From: Hyphochytrium catenoides
Taxonomy: Eukaryota; Sar; Hyphochytriomycetes; Hyphochytriales; Hyphochytriaceae
DNA: 12,772 nt
Direction of reading: 5' to 3'
Assembly: GCA_900088475.1 (NCBI GenBank)
Contig: FLMG01002615.1
Coordinates: 1 to 12,772 of the forward strand
A program made the translations under genes and the position numbers. Of this stretch, positions 6,775 to 12,772 are shown piece by piece (within the stretch, counting starts at the first letter, position 1; every line of letters begins with the position of its first letter). The notes beneath the pieces are model-generated. The model did no database searches. It was not told the DNA's origin and was given only the letters and a program-made list of their open reading frames with translations.

Positions 6775-9700
6775 TTAACAGTGCATTCCGTTTAGCTCCA
6801 ATTTCTCCAGATAGAGCTCCTTCCGATTGATTAGGGTCAAACCCCCAGCATCGAAGACCTGCCGCACAGCTACGGTCGCTGTGAAAGTTTCCTTAAGGCC
6901 AGTGGAAGCTACATCTAGGAGAAGCGAGCTCAAGCCCTGGATAAGGTACGACGAGGAGAGTGATGAGGGAAAGGACCTCTCTCCTCCTCTTCTACAGCTG
7001 AGTTCAGCTGCATCTCTCATGAGAGCCTCTGCTGAAGTATCAAAGAAGAATGCCGAAGAAGCATCGTTGTTGGACACTATGAGATCACAGAGCTCGCCCA
7101 CCTAATGCACAAGCGAAGGACATTAGAGAGAGTGGCAACCAACACTTATATCTACTTCTCAAACATAGAAGACTTCCTCTAAGAAGGTAAACGCCAGAAA
7201 TCCCATAGAGTCTGTAGGTGAAAACCTTCCAGGTTCACTTCGAAGAGAGGTACAGATACCGACACTTTGGTGTCTAGCAGTACACTTCTCGCCGTCGGTA
7301 ATGAAGGCACGGCAGCCCGCAAAAGAAAAGTCATGAGAAGTGGCTGGTTGCAGGAGAAGTGTCAAAACTATGATGGCCCGTACCTCATCCTTGAACTTCA
7401 GCACGAAAGGTCGGTACATCCAGCGGTGATTTGAAGCTTGGGCTCGTTGCAGGGCTCCCACTGTGGAGATATCAAAAACTATGTGGCAGAAAGGACACCG
7501 AAAGAGAGTCCTCTCTGCTTGGTCTCCTCCTAACTTTTCCTGTTGGCCAGGTAGATGTCGCTGATCTTCAGTTGCCTTGCCTAACTGTAAGCGCGGTTGT
7601 CTCTCTTCTCGAGAGCAGGAAGGTATCACTAGCGAAAGAATCAGTCCCGAGGCTCCCCAAAGGCTTCTGCACAGCAGAGCCAAGAACTTTAGTCGAGAAG
7701 AGAGCGTTGTCGGAGAAGAACGTTCCCAAATTGAGAACCGGAAGATAGGAAGGGCCGCCGTTCATACCTGCACTGCTTCCTCTCCTAACACTCCTACCAT
7801 CCTTCAAGTTATCTGTATCTCTCTCTCTCTCACGAAGTCAACACGAATTACCTAGAATGGGGTAAGACCAGGCCTATTATGTGGCCTTTCACTTGGGCCG
7901 CGCCAGCCCATCGTCTGGTTTCCGTGCGAAGTGAACGAAGTGGCCGTGGGGAGGACTTGCGCCAGTTCTGCAGAAAGGCCTGCCCAGCTTCTGAGTGTCC
8001 ATCCAATGGCTGAAAGGAGGAATGCTTCGTAGTATTCAACACGAGGCAGTCAAGATGAGGGCTATACCTATACACGCGATAGACATCAAGACACACACAA
8101 AATTGTTTAGCAAATCCCGTCAAGGGGACTGTAGACAATGAACAAGGCGAGAAGAAGATAAACAAGAAAGATCAAGACAGGGAACTCGCTGAGGGAGGAA
8201 CACGCCGACCATTACTTAGTGGGAACACAGTGCTCTTATAGTTTTCATAGAGTTCAAGACACAGGCAGGAAACTGGACAAACAGAAAATCACGGCTTTAG
8301 ACTCTAGACACTTCTTGTTAGCACCAGGGAGGAAGAAGTAAGTTGGGACGCAATATCACACGACGACTTCGGTGGATTTTGGGGGACAACCGAGGGTGTA
8401 TGAAGGATACAAGATCCCATGACCAAGCGATTGCGCCTAATACTAAGGGCAATCGAAGACATGGAGAAGAGTGGGAGGGAGTTTAGAGCACTGAACTCAC
8501 CTAGCCATGACATTTCGAACCTCAAAGACAGTAGTTCCACTCCCATTCATTAGCCCGTCAAGGAAGGACGGCATTGCGAAGTGATCCCAAAGCTGCAGCA
8601 CCAATGAAATTGCTCTTTCGTCGGAGAGGATAGCATACGCCGTTGGCTGGTTGTCTGCAAGGGATAGTCCATGACGAAGGGAAAAGTCATCAAACGGTAA
8701 GTTCATTAGGTTCGCTAGCCCTAAAAGGGCGAAATGAGGCATTCTGGGATGTAAGAAGGGATTCAGAGCTAAGAGTAATCCGCCATAGCCAACAAAATCA
8801 GGAGAGCGCAGGCCGCCAGGCTAATGCGGCAGAAAGTGTTTCCCCTAAGAAGTCGTGGAGGCCTAGGCAAGGGAGTTGTCCCGCCAGCCATAAATGTTAT
8901 CTTACTGCGGTACTTCAGCTTCCTTCCAGGAAAGATGGACATCAACTTCGCTTTGATGTTCACGAACGAGAAGTCCGTCACTTCCCTTAGCCTTACAAAC
9001 TCCTTCCGTTCCAGTTCCGAGCGGTGCTGTCTCACCTGATTGAGAACAGCTGCCGAAGAAAGGAGGGAGGAATGTTCTCGACGGACCCAAAGTATAAAGG
9101 CCTCAAGTTGGGCTTGAAGGGAGAAAAGTGCTGCAGGAAGGGAATAGAGAAGGGTGTTCTCTCTCCACATAGGGAAAACGTGGGACGAGGAAGTGGTGGA
9201 TGCGCCTTGTCTTCCGTTATATGCGCTAGGGGCGACCCTACCACATGAGATAGATGAGACTTCAGATCGAGGAACTTTGAGATAGAAAGGGCAACTAAAG
9301 AGGGAAAGTTGGAGACAGAAGAGACCGATCATTCATCTCTAGATAGAAAGGTGATACGGTGGTGGCGCCATAGGGTAGAGCACAGACGCAAAGGGAGGGG
9401 CGATGGGAAGAAGCCTAAGGATACCTGGTCAGGAGGACGACATCCGCAAATTGAACTTTTCTGCCTGCAATCCACTGACAGCGTTCGTCCCACAGGGAGA
9501 CCGGGAAGAACGAGTAAGACTGGTCTGCAATCAGAATATCACAGACCTGGCTTGTGTTGCCATCCTTTCGTTGGACCTGCGGACAGCCGCAGCAACGCCG
9601 GAGTGCAACATGATCAATACTCCTCTCTGAGTTCATGACAACGACCAACAGTTCAGCCGTAAAAGCAGGCAGAGCGGACTTTGGAGGCATTGAAGACGGC

Positions 9701-10152
9701 AGGTAGGTGGGCATGGACAGGAAGAGAGAGCGCCGATGAAGGGTGCCGATCGCGAGAGCTTAAAAATCGTCTCGGGAGTTGCACCTGGCTTGGTGGCAGA
9801 GTATGGGAAAGAAGAGAGGCGGAATGGAGAAGAGCGAGAGAGCGGCTCAGGAGGGCTGATCTTACACCTTTCTGACGCCTAGGATATCCTGGACGAGACA
9901 GAGAACGTCGAAGAGCTTCTTTGCCGGAGCTTTCCCTCCTCCAGAACTTGAAGCTCCCGCAACTTCAGCGAGTGAGGAGACTGCTTGAAGGGAAGTTAGG
10001 ACTGAAGGAGGGACAGGTTGTGGCTGGTGCTTTTTGGCGTCTTGGTTCAGAGCGTCAGTACTCAGAGGTCCCACTTTTCCAGGCTGAGTTGATGAATCTT
10101 CTGATAATGCATGCCACGGAGTCTCATTTTGACCCCAGAAGACCTGGCTCAT
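6775..10152 (-). CDS. Shieldin subunit 2 (SHLD2/FAM35)-like OB-fold protein, multi-exon
   Basis: Six minus-strand exons join in phase: 10152-9868, 9576-9425, 9294-8906, 8654-8501, 8442-8312 and 8128-8068, giving residues 1-390. Seen: an N-terminal MSQVFWG, a Ser/Pro/Gln-rich linker, then OB fold 1 from about residue 80 (FDVLCLVQDI, ILIADQS, PVSLWDE, FADVVLLT). A helical linker with WVRREHSSLL follows at about 215. OB fold 2 runs about 246-345 (EFVRLREVTDFSFVNIKAKL, LVLQLWD, VFEVRNVM, CILHTP). OB fold 3 starts near 372 (FCVCLDVYRVY). Further downstream, 7584-7384 encodes CPFC and, about 24 residues later, MYRPFVLKFKDE, and 7101-6775 is a likely last exon ending in TAA. The order and motifs match what I know of vertebrate SHLD2, the ssDNA-binding subunit of shieldin, which protects broken DNA ends. 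Family identity is inference from memory. Exons between 8067 and 7585 and between 7383 and 7102 are unresolved. The start is also uncertain: a strong acceptor at 10325 keeps the frame open upstream. Confidence 0.6.
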
Positions 10153-10424
10153 AGAGTGGTTGCCCTCATACTCGAGCGCGATGGCCTCATCTAGCCGCTC
10201 ACTTTTATCATAAGACGAAGCGAGAGGCGCGGAAAAGGAGCTTGCCAAGGGAGGGTGCGCCTTCTGCTTCCCATGTCCAGTCTCGGGAGTCATCCTTTGG
10301 GATCGCTGATGTGCGAGATCGCCTCTGAAAGAAGAGGCAGAGACGGACAGGGTGTTAGCGGCCACGTTTAATATGAAGCCCAGCGCTGAACGAGAGAACA
10401 TGGGATACCGTTGCCAGCGCTGAT
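10153..10424 (-). other. Possible 5' extension of the SHLD2-like gene
   Basis: The minus-strand frame of the first SHLD2-like exon stays open upstream to an ATG at 10401-10399. A pyrimidine-rich acceptor (CTGCCTCTTCTTTCAG) ends at 10325, so 10324-10153 may be the first part of an exon with coding or untranslated sequence. The translated segment is Ser/Ala/Pro-rich and has no recognisable domain. Confidence 0.35.
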
Positions 10425-11799
10425 CATGGGCTTGCTAGGAGTGGACAGGGACGGCCGACCTTGTGATACCTGCCGCCAGAGAACACAGAACACAACGAGA
10501 AGAAGATTGGCATTGAGGCTAAGGGCACAGCAAATGCTAAGAAAGAGACATGAGGCAAGGCCAATCCTGTCAGACTGCTAGACAGTGTGGACCTTGGAGG
10601 ACGAGGGCAAGCGGAGGATGCAATCACGCTTCTCATAACCGCGACGGTAGGCCTTGTACGAGTAATAAGGCCCTAGAACCGAGATCATCAAGCGACGATC
10701 AACATCATCAGAAAAGCTGTTCCCATCTCTTCCATCGCATCCCTCTTCAGAGAGCCGGTACCCGCTACCTCTTCGTCCTAACGTCGCGGTGAGCCTCCTT
10801 CTGATGCTTCTTCATCCAAGAGTCAGTGCTTACTAAGGAGCAAGGCAACGCCAAGCACTGGGAATGAGACTAAGCGCAAGGACAGCGCAGCCATGCCCGC
10901 ACCACTAGCCGTACGTGAATCTCAGTTGGAATCTAGACGTGCTGTTGCGGTCCATGAGAGCGACATCTAATGCTTTTAGGGAGGAGGAAGAGCAGTCAGC
11001 GGGCAGCCGGCAGATATTGCCTCTCAGGAAGACCGCCCATCTTCGTCATAAGCACTCCCGACTCCTGCACCTGCCTCAGAAGATTGCTCAGCCAAGCCTG
11101 TACTTTGCCAAGGGAAGGAGCTGCTTTCATCAGCTACTATTCTGATGATGGTCCTACTCCTAGCGAGCCTACCACTAATTATGATTCTAGAGCAACTTGC
11201 TTGGCAAGTGCCACGATGGATAAGATTGGCTAACAATGCTCACCGAGTCCGTCAGCTTATTCTATTCGAAGCTTTGAAGAGACCTTGCTATGTATGTAGA
11301 CGCTATCTGATAGCTTTGCCAAGGCTGTCAAGGGAAAGCTTGATGTCTAAGGCAGAAGTCTCTCATTCAGTCCTCTCAGACTCTCGCCCATCCACCGTTA
11401 ACAATACATCCGCTTTCTCAGCCTCCTTGATCTCCATGTGCCTCCTCCCGTCTCCTTTAAGCAGCGGGAGTCCTTTTATGAAGAACATCCTAAGGCAAGA
11501 CCGCCTAATGCCGCTTCCTTTCACAAAGCAAGTAGGACCCGTCACCCCAACGCTGAGGGATCGATGGCAGCACTATGAAGCTTGTCCTCCCAAAGGCAGG
11601 AGCAAGTCCCTCACGCCATCGGTTTGACGATAAAGGAGGAAGATTAAGCCATGAGTGGCTCTCCTCCATGTCCCCGACATGCGGCGTGAAGCATAAATAG
11701 TATCGTCTCAAGGACAGCAGGTGATAGCAGCCCTTGTAAAGAACAAGAAGAAAGACGAAGGCGGATCAGTTGAGCCGGAACATCAGCACACCACTATAG
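10425..11799. other. 1.4 kb without a recognisable gene
   Basis: Low in microsatellites. The plus strand has short stretches with protein-like composition, for example 10839-10967 (Ser/Ala/Arg-rich, ending in a stop), 11145-11627 (a 160-codon frame with no family motif) and about 11425-11572. I could not join them by convincing splice sites. They may be exons of the gene ending at 12223, decayed coding sequence, or chance. The promoter of the SHLD2-like gene should also lie near 10.4 kb if that gene starts there. Confidence 0.4.
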
Positions 11800-12223
11800 A
11801 TCCTCTCAAAATACGGAGCACACCCTCAACAGACTATCAAGTACACTGGAGGTCTGGCCAGGTTTCTTTGCTTTGGCGTCGTTCTTCTGGCGGCAACCAG
11901 CAGTACGGATAGAAGGCATGCAAGTAGATCGAAGAAGATCCATGCTGCAGAAGCTCTCACTAAACAGAAGAAGACAGGGCTCCAGAAGTCCGTGGAAGAT
12001 GATAAAGATAGTGGGTAAGGGGTAAGGGACACTGACGACGAACTTTCTTTTTTGTCAACCAAAGAGAGAGAGATAGTTCTGCAGTTGCGGCGGGGTGAAG
12101 TCTTCAGGACCTGATACTTCGAAACGTCTCTCTAGCCTGTCCAAGCTGTCTTACTTAGAAGCACAGCATCGTCGCCCGGTTTGGGGAGAAGAGGTCGAAG
12201 CTGAGATTGATAATCTCTCATAG
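11800..12223 (+). CDS. Unrecognised protein, last two exons, with signal-like hydrophobic segment
   Basis: Exon 11800-12014 follows an acceptor-like ACTATAG. It joins exon 12085-12223 across a 70-bp intron with a GTAAGG donor and TTCTGCAG acceptor. Phases agree and the frame ends at TAG 12221-12223, giving about 117 residues plus stop. The first exon encodes a hydrophobic run (ARFLCFGVVLLAATSS, about residues 20-35) that resembles a signal peptide or single membrane anchor, then a Lys-rich, polar stretch. The second encodes a charged tail (LEAQHRRPVWGEEVEAEIDN). I do not recognise a family. The start codon must be in an upstream exon not identified. The same frame stays open after the TAG for about 55 codons with protein-like composition, so the stop might not be the true end. 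The antisense strand also has a 78-codon frame here, so the strand choice is moderate. Confidence 0.38.
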
Positions 12224-12772
12224 CAGTTCAACTTTTCTCAAAAAACTCTGTCTGACGAAGATGTCCTTCAGCTTCGAAGAGGAGTAGATAGGGGAGAGGA
12301 GAGAGAACAATCTTGCGACAGCCTAGAGAGTTCTATCTCTTTTGCTGGGAACAACGCGCCCTCCCTTCTTCTCCTCTTGCGAGCTTCTTCTTCATGACCT
12401 TCTTCCTCGCTAAGGTGTCTGGCCTTGGTCTTTCCCCTTCATCAGAAGATCTACACTCTCCTCTCTCTTTCCCCTTGTTCTGAAGGTCTGGTACACTCTT
12501 CTTCCTTCTCTTTCTCTTGTGCTTGGAGACACATTCTTCTCTCTCTTCCTGTCATTCCCATCACCCCGTCTTCTCTTCTATGAAGTGGGTCTTCCTTCCT
12601 TCCTTCCTTGCTTGGTCTAAGATGACTAACTCTCTGGCTCTTTCTCGTCCTCCACTTTCGCTTATGGCTGATGGTGTATGGGTCCACAGCGAAGCCTAAC
12701 CTAGCACTAGATACCTAAATTAGGGTAAGTGGACCGAGAATACTAACCTTGTCTTGAACTTTAATTAACCAG
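12224..12772. other. CT-rich right end, no gene recognised
   Basis: Pyrimidine-rich plus strand with (TTCC)n at about 12594-12608 and an imperfect direct repeat of about 37 bp whose copies begin TTTCCCCTT at 12431 and 12468. The plus-strand frame 12517-12699 and the minus-strand frame 12451-12687 are both low-complexity and carry no motif. The window ends in TTAATTAACCAG, which could be an acceptor of an exon beyond the edge, and a donor-like GGGTAAGT is at about 12723. Confidence 0.45.

Noticed and set aside
7430-7480. Alternative frame with extra cysteines after a CCACAG acceptor, which might complete a zinc ribbon
   Set aside because: The implied intron would be about 19 bp and the frame would lose the YRPF motif.
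7159-7683. 174-codon minus-strand frame as one uninterrupted exon
   Set aside because: Only the CPFC to YRPFVLKFKDE part resembles SHLD2. A good donor follows GATGAG at 7383, and the remainder matches nothing expected, so I treat it as partial readthrough.
9000-9026. A strong donor-like CAG/GTGAGA inside SHLD2-like exon 3
   Set aside because: Nearby acceptors would give an intron of about 45 bp and break the frame, while read-through keeps the EFVRLREV segment that fits the second OB fold.
10470-11140. Continuous plus-strand frame with protein-like stretches interrupted by several stops
   Set aside because: All three stop codons occur, at spacing not far from chance, and no family motif is present, so neither recoding nor a pseudogene can be supported.
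12700-12730. TTAGGG-like bases near the right end as a telomere or subtelomere signal
   Set aside because: There is a single occurrence with no tandem array.
1-12772. CRISPR array, tRNA or rRNA genes, transposase or reverse transcriptase
   Set aside because: I saw no spaced direct repeats of CRISPR type, no tRNA-like A/B box pair that I could fold, and no transposon or retroelement protein motifs.

Overview
The window is nuclear DNA from an intron-rich eukaryote. Genes are split by many GT-AG introns of roughly 60-380 bp, there are no bacterial-style operons, and long (CT)n/(GA)n microsatellites fill introns and flanks of the left half. An S9D-type glutamyl endopeptidase (a family of plants, algae and bacteria), together with the microsatellite-rich introns, suggests a unicellular alga or alveolate such as a chromerid. 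This is a weak inference; no ribosomal or organellar marker is present.

Left half (1-5.5 kb): after a GA-rich 5' flank, a plus-strand gene of nine exons (430-3170) closes without a frame break into a 331-residue protein of the Abraxas/FAM175 family, the MPN-like scaffold of BRCC36 deubiquitinase complexes. A three-unit tandem repeat of about 100 bp (3502-3813) follows. Next is a minus-strand gene (5509 to 3921) whose last five exons encode the complete Ser-Asp-His catalytic domain of an S9D glutamyl endopeptidase. Its N-terminal propeller exons are missing from the window.

Middle (5.5-6.8 kb): about 550 bp without a recognisable gene, then an intronless plus-strand DUF962/Mpo1-like membrane protein (6066-6440).

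Right half (6.8-12.8 kb): this part has few microsatellites. The most interesting gene is on the minus strand (about 10152 to 6775). Six consecutive exons fit together in phase and give an OB-fold array that I recognise as similar to vertebrate Shieldin complex subunit 2 (SHLD2/FAM35A), with an N-terminal SQVFWG segment, a CPFC half zinc ribbon and a YRP motif. The middle and 3' exons are only partly resolved. Upstream, on the plus strand, are the last two exons of an unrecognised gene with a hydrophobic signal-like segment (11800-12223), then CT-rich DNA.

Together: an Abraxas-like scaffold and a SHLD2-like protein lie within 10 kb. In animals both act in double-strand-break signalling and end protection. 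They are separate genes with other genes between them, so a functional link is only a hypothesis. The truncated endopeptidase and the sharp change in microsatellite content near 5.5-6 kb leave open an assembly misjoin between the halves. Exon models were built by eye from splice sites, codon phase and family motifs, with no database search.
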